Part shown: one piece after another, positions 52,778 to 61,924 of the stretch
Layout of the letters: each line of letters opens with the position of its first letter
Position numbering within the stretch: position 1 is the stretch's first letter
Source of the DNA: Flavobacterium sp. CBA20B-1
Lineage (GTDB): Bacteria > Bacteroidota > Bacteroidia > Flavobacteriales > Flavobacteriaceae
DNA: 64,000 nucleotides
Direction: 5' to 3'
Assembly (NCBI RefSeq): GCF_028473145.1
Contig: NZ_CP092370.1
Location: forward strand, 2,294,001 to 2,358,000
Translations under genes and position numbers: made by a program
Notes under the pieces: generated by a model
What the model was told of the DNA's origin: nothing
Database searches by the model: none
What the model saw: the letters and a program-made list of their open reading frames with translations, nothing else

Positions 52778-54132
52778 TGAATTTAAAAGACATACATAAT
52801 GTATTCTTTATAGGAATCGGCGGTATTGGCATGAGTGCCATTGCCCGATACTTTAAGCGTATAGGTAAAAACGTTGCCGGTTACGACAAAACACCTACGC
52901 AGTTAACGCACGAGTTAGAAGCCGAAGGTATTGCCATTCATTACACCGACGATTTAGAAAATATTACAGCAGATTATCAAAATACCAAAGACACATTGGT
53001 GGTTTATACTCCGGCTGTTCCAAAGCATCATGCCGAACTTAATTATTTTCAGAATAAGGGTTTTGCGGTTAAAAAACGTGCCGAAGTGTTGGGTATCATC
53101 ACACAGAACAGCTTTTCGTTAGCGGTTGCAGGTACACACGGAAAAACAACCACATCGAGTATTTTGGCGCACATTTTGGTTGCTGCAAATGCTCCTGTTA
53201 CCGGCTTTTTGGGCGGAGTTGTGGAAGGATACGATACTAATTTAATTGGTAACGGAACAGATGCTACGGTTGTAGAAGCCGATGAGTTTGATCGCTCTTT
53301 TTTACACCTACATCCAAATATTGCTTGTGTAATTTCAGACGATGCCGATCATTTGGATATTTACGGCACCAATGATGCCATTAAATCATCGTTTGTAGAA
53401 TTTGCATCAAAAATCAGCGATAAAGACAAATTGTTTATCGCACAAGGAATTGAAAACATCAACGGTACAGAAGTTTCGGTAAACGGAACGGCGGTTATCA
53501 ATGCTTATAATTTACGATTCGAAAACGGTAAACGCGTTTTTGATTTAGATTTTAAGGGCGAAAAAATTACCGATATAAGATTGTTAATGCCTGGCGAACA
53601 CAATGTTTTGAACGCTTCATTGGCATTTGCAATGGCGAAAACTTATGGTTTAAGCAACGAAGAAATTAAATCGGGCTTAGACAGTTTTAAAGGAATCCGT
53701 CGTCGTTTTTCTTTTAAAATCAATACCGAAAAATTAGTGATGATTGACGATTATGCGCATCATCCAACAGAAATAAAAGCAGTAAGCCAAGCCGTTCACG
53801 AAATGTATCCAAATAAGAAGATTACAGCCGTGTTTCAGCCCCATTTATTCTCTAGAACTAGAGATTTTATGGATGGTTTTGCAGAAAGTTTATCAACATT
53901 CAACAATATAGTTTTGCTTGAAATCTACCCAGCACGCGAGTTGCCGATTGAAAACATCAATTCTGAAGTGTTGATAAATAAGATAAATTCGCCTAATAAA
54001 ATTTTGTTGCCTAAAGAAGATTTAGTATCTTTTTTAACCGAAAATATACCAGAAGTTCTTTTAATTATCGGTGCTGGCGACATAGGCGAAATGGTAGAAG
54101 AAATTAAAAAAGAATTAGAAAAAAATAATTGA
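52777..54132 (+). CDS. murC: UDP-MurNAc--L-alanine ligase MurC
   Basis: A 451-residue Mur ligase that adds the first amino acid to UDP-MurNAc. Marks are the N-terminal IGIGGIGMSAIARYF, the ATP loop AGTHGKTTTSS near 117-127, and the later IDDYAHHPTEIKA with the HH pair. Its ATG overlaps the stop of the duplicated murG tail upstream, so it used to be coupled to murG directly; now ribosomes would have to reach it after rhuM. Confidence 0.96.
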   Translation: MNLKDIHNVFFIGIGGIGMSAIARYFKRIGKNVAGYDKTPTQLTHELEAEGIAIHYTDDLENITADYQNTKDTLVVYTPAVPKHHAELNYFQNKGFAVKKRAEVLGIITQNSFSLAVAGTHGKTTTSSILAHILVAANAPVTGFLGGVVEGYDTNLIGNGTDATVVEADEFDRSFLHLHPNIACVISDDADHLDIYGTNDAIKSSFVEFASKISDKDKLFIAQGIENINGTEVSVNGTAVINAYNLRFENGKRVFDLDFKGEKITDIRLLMPGEHNVLNASLAFAMAKTYGLSNEEIKSGLDSFKGIRRRFSFKINTEKLVMIDDYAHHPTEIKAVSQAVHEMYPNKKITAVFQPHLFSRTRDFMDGFAESLSTFNNIVLLEIYPARELPIENINSEVLINKINSPNKILLPKEDLVSFLTENIPEVLLIIGAGDIGEMVEEIKKELEKNN

Positions 54133-54136
54133 AAAA

Positions 54137-54862
54137 ATGATTAAAAAAATCAATTGGTTCGATGTATTTTTGGCGTTTGTAATTGCCGCCTTGTTTGCTT
54201 TGGTAGCCTTTGCTAACAACAGAAACAACGCACGCTACATTGAACAGATTGATGTGAAATTGTTAAGTTCTAACAATCACTTTATTACGCAAGAAATGGT
54301 GAAAAATACAATAGTTCAAACTTTTCCTCGCGATTCAAAAATAATAAATAGTGAATTGAACTTAAACAGCATAGAAAACAAACTGAACAAACACCCAATG
54401 ATTGCAAAATCGGAAGTTTTTGTTGATGTAGATGGCAAATTACATGCACAAGTAACCCAAAAAACAGCCATGGCAAGGGTTATAAACGGCAATCAATCAT
54501 ACTATATCGATGAAAACGGAGATAAAATGCCTTTGTCGCAGCAATTCAGCGCACATGTGCCAGTGGTATATGGAACGCTGAACCCAAAAAACAAAGCTGC
54601 TTTTGCCAAAATGCTGAATCAAATAAATGAGGACGCATTTCTAAAAACAGCCATCACAGGCATTAAAATAAATAATGACCAATCGCTTATTTTTACGGTA
54701 CGCGATTACAATTATTTGATAGAATTTGGGCATTTAAAAGAAATTGAAAAAAAGTTTGACAATTACAAAGCTTTTGTACATTACTCAAAAAACGACACCC
54801 TTATTGGGCATTACAAAAACGTTAATTTACGATTTACAGAGCAAGTAGTTTGCACGAAATAA
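54137..54862 (+). CDS. ftsQ: Cell division protein FtsQ
   Basis: A 241-residue bitopic membrane protein of the divisome. After a short cytoplasmic start there is one helix at about 9-26 (VFLAFVIAALFALVAFAN), then a POTRA-like domain (IEQIDVKLLSSNNHFITQEM) and a beta domain. Sequence similarity across phyla is weak; identity rests on topology and position between murC and ftsA. It bridges FtsL-type proteins and the cytosolic ring. Confidence 0.92.
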   Translation: MIKKINWFDVFLAFVIAALFALVAFANNRNNARYIEQIDVKLLSSNNHFITQEMVKNTIVQTFPRDSKIINSELNLNSIENKLNKHPMIAKSEVFVDVDGKLHAQVTQKTAMARVINGNQSYYIDENGDKMPLSQQFSAHVPVVYGTLNPKNKAAFAKMLNQINEDAFLKTAITGIKINNDQSLIFTVRDYNYLIEFGHLKEIEKKFDNYKAFVHYSKNDTLIGHYKNVNLRFTEQVVCTK

Positions 54863-54868
54863 AAGGAT

Positions 54869-56287
54869 ATGAATAAAGAAAACATTGCAGTAGGATTAGA
54901 TATTGGAACAACAAAAATTGTTGCAATGGTAGGTAAAAGAAACGAGTATGGAAAACTCGAAATTCTTGGTATTGGTAACGCAAAAAGTTTAGGTGTAAAA
55001 CGTGGTGTGGTTAACAATATAACGCAAACCATACAATCAATTCAACATGCGGTGGCACAAGCATCAGCAGAATCAGGGTGCAAAATAAACGATGTGGTTT
55101 TAGGAATTGCTGGACAACACATTCGCAGTATTCACCACCAAGAATACATCACGCGTGACAAACCCGATACAGTGATTTCAGAATTAGACATCGACAAACT
55201 TATTGCACAGGTTCAAAAATTAAACATGCTACCCGGCGAAGAAATCATTCATGTACTTCCACAAGAATTCAAAGTAGATGAGGAAGGCGGCATAAAAGAA
55301 CCCATTGGTATGTACGGCCGCCGATTAGAAGCAAGTTTCCATGTGGTAGTTGGTCAATCTGCATCGATCCGAAATGCGGGCAGATGTGTAAAAGACTCTG
55401 GATTAGAACTCTCTGGTTTAACGTTAGAACCTTTGGCATCATCAGACGCCGTTTTAAGCCAAGAAGAGAAAGAAGCAGGTGTAGCATTGATTGATATTGG
55501 TGGAGGAACAACCGATTTAGCCATTTTTAAAGATGGAATCATTCGCCATACAGCGGTAATTCCTTTTGGTGGAAATGTGATTACCGAAGATATTAAAGAA
55601 GGTTGTTCGATTATTGAAAAACAAGCCGAACAATTAAAAATACGTTTTGGATCAGCTTGGCCTGGAGAAAACAAAGAAAACGAAATTGTTTCAATACCCG
55701 GATTAAGAGGTCAGGAAGCAAAAGAAATTTCATTAAAAAACCTGTCTAAAATCATTCACGCCCGTGTGGTAGAAATCATTGACATGGTTTTCTCTGAAAT
55801 AAAAGCCTATGGATACGACAATCCACGCAAAAAATTAATCGCAGGAATTGTATTAACAGGTGGCGGATCAGAACTAAAACATATTAAACAATTAGTAGAA
55901 TACATCACTGGAATAGACACGCGAATTGGCTATCCAAACGAACATATTTCAGGCGAATCGGCTAAATTGGTTTCACGCCCATTATTTGCAACAGCAGTTG
56001 GATTGATGATGGAAAGCGACATTAATAATTCCCGAAGCCGTTTGTATGTGCAAGAGCATCCGGGTGTGAAAATTCAGCCAAAAACTGAACCTTTCAACAA
56101 CACAAACGAAGCAAAAAACACTGGCATACAAATGAATACCATAACCGATAAACCACAGCATTCAGAACAAGAAACAAATTCTGAAGAACAAAATGATGTG
56201 GAACAAGGAACATCGGCCTATATTGAAAATCGTTTCCTTGGAAAATTTATAAAGAAGTTTAAAGATTTTATTGATAAAGCAGAATAA
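54869..56287 (+). CDS. ftsA: Cell division protein FtsA
   Basis: A 472-residue actin-like ATPase that tethers FtsZ to the membrane. The phosphate-binding GLDIGTTKIVAMVG, the second DIGGGTTDLAIF and the adenosine motif LTGGGSELKHIKQL are clear, and the inserted 1C-type subdomain is present. The end is a variable linker rich in Asn/Glu followed by an amphipathic helix (FLGKFIKKFKDFIDKAE), the membrane-targeting sequence. Confidence 0.97.
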   Translation: MNKENIAVGLDIGTTKIVAMVGKRNEYGKLEILGIGNAKSLGVKRGVVNNITQTIQSIQHAVAQASAESGCKINDVVLGIAGQHIRSIHHQEYITRDKPDTVISELDIDKLIAQVQKLNMLPGEEIIHVLPQEFKVDEEGGIKEPIGMYGRRLEASFHVVVGQSASIRNAGRCVKDSGLELSGLTLEPLASSDAVLSQEEKEAGVALIDIGGGTTDLAIFKDGIIRHTAVIPFGGNVITEDIKEGCSIIEKQAEQLKIRFGSAWPGENKENEIVSIPGLRGQEAKEISLKNLSKIIHARVVEIIDMVFSEIKAYGYDNPRKKLIAGIVLTGGGSELKHIKQLVEYITGIDTRIGYPNEHISGESAKLVSRPLFATAVGLMMESDINNSRSRLYVQEHPGVKIQPKTEPFNNTNEAKNTGIQMNTITDKPQHSEQETNSEEQNDVEQGTSAYIENRFLGKFIKKFKDFIDKAE

Positions 56288-56306
56288 AAAGAAAGCACCA
56301 AAGTAT

Positions 56307-58292
56307 ATGGATCAAGTTTTTGAAAATTTAGCATTCTCTCCAGATTTGCCAAAAAACAAATCGAATGTAATCAAAGTAATTGGAGTTGGTGGTGGTGGTA
56401 GCAACGCCATAAACCACATGTATAATCAAGGTATAAACGGAGTTGACTTTGTAGTGTGCAATACCGATGCACAAGCATTGAACAACAGTCCCGTGCCAAT
56501 TAAAATTCAGTTAGGTTTAACCTTAACAGAAGGTTTAGGTGCAGGTGCAAATCCTGAAGTGGGTCAGCAGTCAGCCTTGGAAAGTATCGAAGAGATTGAG
56601 CAAATTTTAGATACCAATACCAAGATGGTATTTATCACCGCCGGAATGGGCGGTGGTACCGGAACAGGAGCAGCACCCGTAATTGCACAATTGGCAAAAG
56701 ACCGCGACATTTTAACTGTTGGTATTGTAACAATCCCTTTTCAATTCGAAGGAAAAGTACGCCAAGAACAAGCTTTACGAGGAGTGGAAAACCTACGCAA
56801 GAACGTAGATTCATTAATCGTAATTAACAATAACAAATTACGCGAAGTTTACGGAAACCTTGGTTTTAAAGCTGGTTTCTCTAAAGCAGATGAAGTTTTA
56901 GCTACTGCTTCGCGCGGAATTGCAGAAGTAATTACCCACCACTACACCCAAAATATCGACTTAAAAGATGCAAAAACCGTATTGTCTAATTCGGGTACAG
57001 CAATCATGGGGTCGGCAGAAGCAAGTGGTGAAAACCGTGCAAAGGAAGCAATTGTTAGCGCTTTAGATTCTCCGTTATTAAACGATAATAAAATTACTGG
57101 AGCTAAAAATGTATTGTTGTTGATTGTTTCTGGTGAAAATGAAATCACGATTGATGAAATTGGAGAAATCAATGACCACATTCAAATGGAAGCTGGTCAC
57201 AACGCAAATATTATTATGGGTGTTGGTGAAGATCCAAATTTAGGTGATGCCATTTCGGTAACAATCATTGCTACGGGGTTTAATGTGGAACAACAAAAAT
57301 TGATTGTTAACGCAAACGACGAAAACAAAAATAAAATCATTCACCATTTGGGCGAAGAACAAAAAGCTACGGCAGATTTGTTGGGAAACCAAGCGCCTGT
57401 GTTTAACAACACGCCATCGCCAGAGCAACCGTTGCAAAGCAATCCCACATTTTCATCGGCTCCTAAAATCGTTTACAATTTAGACGATGACATGGGAAAC
57501 CAACAAAATGATATTGAAAAAAAAACAATAGTTCAAACTCAAACCCCTAATTCAGTTGAAAATCACGCTGCAGTTGCCTCACCGAGCAGTGAAATTACTG
57601 CACAGCAACCACAGCCGGTTCAACCAGAAGCAGCTCAGAATGTTGTAAAAACAGTAGATATTCGTAATATTGTTGTAAACGAACCAACATTTGTAATTGT
57701 GAAACCAAAACAAGTTGTTACCGAAACGCAAGCAATTGCAAATGAACAATTTAGTTTCGATTTAAAGCAACAGCAAGATGCATTTGAATCGAACCAACAA
57801 GAATTTTCGTTTGAAATACAAAAACCTGTTGAATCTGCCCCTCAAAATAAGAGCGATGAAAACGAAATCATTCGTTATGATTTAAGTGATTATATGGAAG
57901 TGGAAGACCAACTTTTAGGTTCAAAACAAACCGAAGAACCAGTGAAAGAAGAGGATGCATTCTCATTTACTGTTCGCACGGAAGAACCATCTGTAACACC
58001 AACGAGAGTGATTGTTGATGAAAATGCATCGCCAATGGAAACCTCTATTAACGATATTTTGCGCGAGCGTGCAGAAGAACGCAAACGCAAAATGAAAGAG
58101 TTTAACCATAAATTTAATACAGCTAGCAACCAAATAAACGATTTGGAGAAAGAGCCGGCATACAAAAGAATGGGAGTAGATTTAACTCAAAACCCTGCAA
58201 ACAATGTTTCTAGAACTTCGGTTTCATCAGACAGAAACAATGATGTGCAATTGCGCTCAAACAATTCGTTTTTGCACGATAATGTTGACTAA
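56307..58292 (+). CDS. ftsZ: Cell division protein FtsZ
   Basis: A 661-residue tubulin-like GTPase that forms the Z ring. The GTPase core (about 1-320) contains [15 protein letters not shown] and the tubulin signature [16 protein letters not shown] long disordered linker (about 330-610, rich in Gln, Pro, Glu) is normal for flavobacteria and explains the length. The C-terminal peptide [13 protein letters not shown] is the Bacteroidetes version of the FtsA-binding tail. I use the ATG giving MDQVFENL; an upstream TTG would overlap ftsA. It is the last gene of the dcw operon before a strong terminator. Confidence 0.97.
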   Translation: MDQVFENLAFSPDLPKNKSNVIKVIGVGGGGSNAINHMYNQGINGVDFVVCNTDAQALNNSPVPIKIQLGLTLTEGLGAGANPEVGQQSALESIEEIEQILDTNTKMVFITAGMGGGTGTGAAPVIAQLAKDRDILTVGIVTIPFQFEGKVRQEQALRGVENLRKNVDSLIVINNNKLREVYGNLGFKAGFSKADEVLATASRGIAEVITHHYTQNIDLKDAKTVLSNSGTAIMGSAEASGENRAKEAIVSALDSPLLNDNKITGAKNVLLLIVSGENEITIDEIGEINDHIQMEAGHNANIIMGVGEDPNLGDAISVTIIATGFNVEQQKLIVNANDENKNKIIHHLGEEQKATADLLGNQAPVFNNTPSPEQPLQSNPTFSSAPKIVYNLDDDMGNQQNDIEKKTIVQTQTPNSVENHAAVASPSSEITAQQPQPVQPEAAQNVVKTVDIRNIVVNEPTFVIVKPKQVVTETQAIANEQFSFDLKQQQDAFESNQQEFSFEIQKPVESAPQNKSDENEIIRYDLSDYMEVEDQLLGSKQTEEPVKEEDAFSFTVRTEEPSVTPTRVIVDENASPMETSINDILRERAEERKRKMKEFNHKFNTASNQINDLEKEPAYKRMGVDLTQNPANNVSRTSVSSDRNNDVQLRSNNSFLHDNVD

Positions 58293-58316
58293 TTAAATTA
58301 GGATTATATTTACCTC

Positions 58317-58351
58317 AACCTCAAAAAGAGTCGTTCTTTTTGAGGTTTTTT
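58317..58351 (+). terminator. dcw operon terminator
   Basis: AACCTCAAAAAG and CTTTTTGAGGTT pair around AGTCGTT, followed by a T-run, 24 bases after the ftsZ stop. Confidence 0.85.
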
Positions 58352-58355
58352 TCAT

Positions 58356-58363
58356 TATATTTG
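58356..58363 (+). promoter_or_regulatory. -7 element TATATTTG of yqeY
   Basis: Exact TAnnTTTG match 21 bases before the ATG at 58385, placed directly after the dcw terminator. Confidence 0.55.
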
Positions 58364-58384
58364 CAGCTATTAAATACAATCAAG

Positions 58385-58834
58385 ATGAGCTTACAAACAA
58401 ATATAACCGCCGCTTTAAAAGAAGCAATGAAAGCAAAAGACCAAGTAGCTTTAGAATCATTGCGCGCTATAAAATCAGAACTTTTATTAGCTCAAACATC
58501 CGGAGCCGATACAGCATTTACAGAAGCCGAGGAAATAAAACTACTTCAAAAATTAGTGAAACAACGCAAAGATGCTGCGGCAATTTTTATCGAACAAAAC
58601 CGCACCGATTTAGCTGAACCCGAATTGGCACAAGCAGCTATTATAGAGCAATTTTTACCTGCACAGCTATCAGAAAGCGAAGTAGAAGCAGTGGTAAAAA
58701 GTATTATAGCAGAAGGCAACTTTATCGGAATGGCAGCAATGGGACAAGTAATGGGCTTGGCAAATGCTAAATTAGCAGGATCAGCCGACGGAAAAACGAT
58801 ATCAACGATCGTTAAAAAGCTATTAACAGCTTAG
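58385..58834 (+). CDS. GatB/YqeY domain protein
   Basis: A 149-residue cytosolic protein of the YqeY family, which matches the tRNA-binding tail domain of GatB. The pattern is clear: LKEAMKAKDQVALESLRAIKSEL, VKQRKDAAAIFIEQNRTDLA, EQFLPAQLSESE, and GQVMGLANAKLAGSADGKTIS at the end. I chose the ATG after the TATATTTG promoter (MSLQTNIT); the upstream in-frame ATG at 58340 lies within the terminator. Its role in the cell is not established. It directly precedes a tRNA gene. Confidence 0.92.
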   Translation: MSLQTNITAALKEAMKAKDQVALESLRAIKSELLLAQTSGADTAFTEAEEIKLLQKLVKQRKDAAAIFIEQNRTDLAEPELAQAAIIEQFLPAQLSESEVEAVVKSIIAEGNFIGMAAMGQVMGLANAKLAGSADGKTISTIVKKLLTA

Positions 58835-58846
58835 TTTTGATTACAA

Positions 58847-58918
58847 GTCTTCGTAGTTCAAAGGATAGAATGTCAGATTCCGGTTCTGATGATGTGGGTT
58901 CGAATCCCGCCGAAGACA
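58847..58918 (+). tRNA. tRNA-Arg (anticodon CCG)
   Basis: A 72-base cloverleaf without the encoded CCA: acceptor arms GTCTTCG (58847-58853) and CGAAGAC (58911-58917) with discriminator A; anticodon stem TCAGA/TCTGA enclosing TTCCGGT, anticodon CCG, which reads CGG (Arg); T arm GTGGG-TTCGAAT-CCCGC. It reads codon CGG, which is rare in this AT-rich genome. Confidence 0.93.
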
Positions 58919-58949
58919 CTTTTTTTCAAAGAAATTCACAAAAAACAAA

Positions 58950-58973
58950 AAAACTTAATCTAGATTAAGTTTT
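58950..58973. repeat. 24-bp perfect palindrome
   Basis: AACTTAATCT and its complement AGATTAAGTT meet at a CTAG centre with two more A/T pairs outside. It lies between the tRNA and a TATCTTTG element. It could end the tRNA transcript or act as an operator for the small unit that follows. Confidence 0.5.
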
Positions 58974-58991
58974 AAAATGCCAACACTGCCT

Positions 58992-59076
58992 ATCTTTGTG
59001 GCTCATAAGTGTTTTTTTTGGTTAATAAGAGAGGGCAAACTAGATTATCTATCTATTGCCCTCTTTTTCTTTTTTA
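58992..59076 (+). ncRNA. Candidate small RNA (promoter plus terminator, no ORF)
   Basis: A consensus -7 element TATCTTTG (58992-58999) is followed about 35 bases later by a strong hairpin, AGAGGGCAA (59031-59039) pairing with TTGCCCTCT (59057-59065), and a T-rich tail to 59076. A transcript of about 70 bases from near 59005 would carry a single-stranded, U-rich 5' half and a terminator hairpin, the usual form of a bacterial small RNA. No reading frame of interest fits inside. Expression is unproven. Confidence 0.45.
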
Positions 59077-59175
59077 ATACTTGTTGATTTTATAAATGGG
59101 GAATACATACTAAATGATTTGTGCTTAATATATTTTCACTCTGAAACTCATCCCTATAATCACTTAAAAAACAGC

Positions 59176-60267
59176 TTACTCCGCATCCAACGCTTGCAAC
59201 GCAAAACTTCCCAACCAATGACTTCCCATATAATCATCGTTTGATATGTTTGGAAAAGCAGCATTAAAATGCTTTTCGGCGATTGGTCTTAAATGATTTA
59301 GTTCAGGTAACACTTTTGCGATTTGAAACAAACAAGTTGCTCTGCTAAAGTTCAAACCGTCTAAATGCACCAAATGTCCGTCGGTTCTATCAGAAACTTT
59401 TCCGACTTCTAAATCAAAGTTCTTATCAAATAAAGGATACAAAAAAACTTGAAGCCACTTCTTATACTCTGTCTTCTCTAAAACTTTACTCATTAACCAA
59501 GCTTCTTGCAAACAAGGCGATAAAAAATCATGACCGCTTGGTTCATACGCAATTGGGCAGTTTGTATCGTTCGTGTACAATTCTTTTGCTTTTGCCATAA
59601 TAGCATCCTTTAGCTTATTATTTCCGACAGTTTCGGCATATTCCAAGCTCAACGCCATTCCAAATGCAGTGTTGTCGTGTGTTCCTGTTCTGATTGGGTA
59701 ATTTAATTTTGGCAGGTATTCCAAATATCTTTCAACAAAAACATTTTCCAACGGTTGCAGTGTTTGATACCATTGTTGTGCTTTTGGGTTGTCTTTCCAT
59801 GTATATAATTCTTCCTGCAATTTAAAAAACCATGCCCAACCATAGGTTCTTTCGAAATTTTTATTGTGTGGTTGATCGAAAAAAGATTTTTCTATCGCTA
59901 CATTTTCATTGGTAAATACTTTTGTTAGCAAGCGGTCGATTGTTTTGTCTTGATCTAATTCCGGGAATTGCTTGACTAACTTCACTACCGACCAATAACC
60001 ATGAGCCGATGAATGCCAATCGAAACAACCATAAAAAATGGGACGCAACTGTTTGGGAGATTTCAATTCTTCTGATGACTTTAAAACCTGTCCCAGTTTA
60101 TTTGGATATTCCACTTCTAAACAATGCAACGGAAGCGCAATGATTTTTTGTGCTTCGGCTAGTTCTAATTTAAATTTAGAATTTTTGTTTGTTTCTTCTT
60201 TATAAGGTGACTTTTTGCAAGAAAATAAAAGAAAAATAACGATGTAAGTTAGATATTGTATTTTCAT
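59176..60267 (-). CDS. DUF2891 lipoprotein
   Basis: A 363-residue protein with a lipoprotein signal (lipobox L-F-S-C, Cys17). The mature part matches the DUF2891 pattern as I know it: PIFYGCFDWHSSAHGYWSVV near residue 78, RTYGWAWFFKLQEEL, IRTGTHDNTAFGMALSLEYA, EPSGHDFLSPCLQEAWLM and YMGSHWLGSFALQAL at the end. The Trp/His-rich alpha-helical repeats suggest an (alpha/alpha) barrel like glycoside-processing enzymes, but no activity is known. It is a single gene. Confidence 0.85.
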   Translation of the reverse strand: MKIQYLTYIVIFLLFSCKKSPYKEETNKNSKFKLELAEAQKIIALPLHCLEVEYPNKLGQVLKSSEELKSPKQLRPIFYGCFDWHSSAHGYWSVVKLVKQFPELDQDKTIDRLLTKVFTNENVAIEKSFFDQPHNKNFERTYGWAWFFKLQEELYTWKDNPKAQQWYQTLQPLENVFVERYLEYLPKLNYPIRTGTHDNTAFGMALSLEYAETVGNNKLKDAIMAKAKELYTNDTNCPIAYEPSGHDFLSPCLQEAWLMSKVLEKTEYKKWLQVFLYPLFDKNFDLEVGKVSDRTDGHLVHLDGLNFSRATCLFQIAKVLPELNHLRPIAEKHFNAAFPNISNDDYMGSHWLGSFALQALDAE

Positions 60268-60411
60268 ATTTAATTTAATTTAGATAGATACGATATAGCG
60301 CTTTTTATCATTGTTTCATTATTAAAGTAAGCTTTTATTGATTTGTTTGCTTTTCTTCCAAACAGCATTTCATTTTTGAGATTGTAAAGAAAATTATTAA
60401 GAAGTGATTTC

Positions 60412-61071
60412 TTATTTTTCATAAACAACCTTTAACTGCTTGTTTAAAATTTGCATAAATAACTCGCGTGGAATTTCCTCGGCACCCAATTGTGCCAAAT
60501 AATCATTGTAAACCTGGCAATCTATCAATTGATAATTCTCGGTTTTTAATTTTTGAGTCAATGCAATAAACGCCATTTTGGAAGCATTTGATACTTTAGA
60601 AAACATACTTTCTCCACAAAAAATATGTCCTAAATCAATACCATATAAACCGCCAACCAGTTCATTATCCTGCCAAACTTCAACCGATTTTGCATAACCC
60701 ATTTCGTGTAATTTAATATAGGCTTGCAGCATATCATCTGTGATCCAAGTACCTAATTGACCGCTGCGTTTTATTTGCTGGCAGTTTGTAATTACGTTTT
60801 CAAAAGCAGTGTTGAACGTGGTTTTAAAAATATTTCTATTGAGGATGTTTCGAGTTGATTTTGATATTTTTAATTGGTTTAAAAACAATACCATTCGCTC
60901 TTCAGGTGCAAACCATGTAATTTCTTCTCCGTCTTCAAACCAAGGGAAAATACCGTTTTTGTAAGCCAAAATTAGTCGTTCGGAGGATAAATCTCCACCA
61001 AAAGCCACAATGCCCGATGAATGGGCGGTTTCCACATTTGGGAAATAGAGTTCTTTGGTAAGTTTGTACAT
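60412..61071 (-). CDS. aat: Leucyl/phenylalanyl-tRNA--protein transferase
   Basis: A 219-residue cytosolic enzyme that adds Leu or Phe to proteins with N-terminal Arg or Lys, marking them for ClpS/ClpAP breakdown (N-degron pathway). Marks include LTKELYFPNVETAHSSGIVAFGGDLS, the AYKNGIFPWFEDGEEITWFAP block, GTWITDDMLQAYIKLHEMG and GGLYGIDLGHIFCGESMFS. The length is normal. It is a single gene with a repeat-rich intergenic region upstream. Confidence 0.95.
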   Translation of the reverse strand: MYKLTKELYFPNVETAHSSGIVAFGGDLSSERLILAYKNGIFPWFEDGEEITWFAPEERMVLFLNQLKISKSTRNILNRNIFKTTFNTAFENVITNCQQIKRSGQLGTWITDDMLQAYIKLHEMGYAKSVEVWQDNELVGGLYGIDLGHIFCGESMFSKVSNASKMAFIALTQKLKTENYQLIDCQVYNDYLAQLGAEEIPRELFMQILNKQLKVVYEK

Positions 61072-61420
61072 TTAATAAGATATTTGAAACCACATAGTCC
61101 ACATAGCTTTTACCACAGATTCACAGATGTATATTTAATAATTACCTTTAACCCGTTGGATGTAATTCAAAATAATTAAAAATTAATCACATAGACGAAT
61201 AGAATTATAACTAACTGTTAAAGATAGGGTAGGAAATTTATTATTTTTCATATAGTTTCTATGCGAAAAGTAAAACGCCTATCATAATCTTTTAAGAACA
61301 TAAGAAAAATCTGTGCATCTGTGGCAATAATTTTCAATGCTTCAAGCTTCTATGTGGTTAAGATTAAAAAAATCCCGGTTATAAATGTAACCAGGATTTA
61401 AAATTATTGTTTTTGCATTA
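61072..61420. repeat. Nested inverted-repeat intergenic element
   Basis: The 349-bp gap between aat and the DUF3127 gene has no ORF but has paired words in mirror order: AACCACATAG (61088) with CTATGTGGTT (61350), and ACCACAGATTCACAGAT (61112) with ATCTGTGCATCTGTGGC (61309), one or two mismatches. Inside, CACATAGACGAATAG and TTTCTATGCG may also pair. The whole would fold into a long imperfect hairpin of about 270 bases. It looks like a non-autonomous dispersed element; words of the type CTGTGAATCTGTGG are common in flavobacterial spacers. Confidence 0.55.
61369..61402 (-). terminator. Probable terminator of the DUF3127 operon
   Basis: AAATCCCGGTTA and TAACCAGGATTT pair with one mismatch around TAAATG, 20 bases after the DUF3127 stop. 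The A-run on the plus-strand side becomes the U-tract. Confidence 0.6.
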
Positions 61421-61921
61421 TTAAAACGGCAAATCGTCTTCTGCTTCTTCGTTTTGATTAAAATTCGGAGCAGGAGGAAAGCCTGAATTATTGTTGTTTG
61501 CATAACCACCACCTTGGTTTTCAAAAGGATTTGGCTGCCCTTGTCCTTGCTGTGGTTGCTGGCCGTAACCTTGTTGTGGTGGTGCGTAACCACCGCCTTG
61601 AGGTGCGCCATAACCTTGTTGTGGTTGGTTGTAAGCAGGTTGTTGCATTTGCGGACGATCTATCCTCCAGCCACGAAGTGATGTGAAATAACGTGTTTCA
61701 CCTTGCGGATTTACCCATTCTCTACCTTGTAAATTAATGCCTACACGCACTAGCTCTCCCAATTGAAAAGTGTTCAATAAATCACATTTATCTTGCGTGA
61801 ATTCAATTAAAATATGTTGCGGATATTGCTCTTCGGTTGTTACAACCAATTCTCTTTTTCTGAATGTTGGACTTACATCTTGTACAGGTCCAATTACTTT
61901 AATTCTTCCTAAAACTTCCAT
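61421..61921 (-). CDS. DUF3127 protein, SSB-like with DDLPF tip
   Basis: A 166-residue protein. The first about 85 residues have the OB-fold strand pattern of DUF3127 (MEVLGRIKVIGPVQDVS, FRKRELVVTTEE, ILIEFTQDKCDLLN, VRVGINLQGREW). A long Gln/Gly/Pro/Asn-rich linker follows, and the last residues are EEAEDDLPF. That acidic tip with a terminal Pro-Phe copies the C-terminal tip of single-stranded DNA-binding protein, which recruits repair proteins. It starts 3 bp after the flavin reductase-like gene, and the two probably form one operon. A real housekeeping ssb is expected elsewhere. Confidence 0.85.
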   Translation of the reverse strand: MEVLGRIKVIGPVQDVSPTFRKRELVVTTEEQYPQHILIEFTQDKCDLLNTFQLGELVRVGINLQGREWVNPQGETRYFTSLRGWRIDRPQMQQPAYNQPQQGYGAPQGGGYAPPQQGYGQQPQQGQGQPNPFENQGGGYANNNNSGFPPAPNFNQNEEAEDDLPF

Positions 61922-61924
61922 TTG

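Noticed and set aside
59056..59244. A 62-residue plus-strand frame after the candidate small RNA
   Set aside because: It starts in the terminator stem and runs into the DUF2891 gene on the other strand; no ribosome-binding context or similarity.
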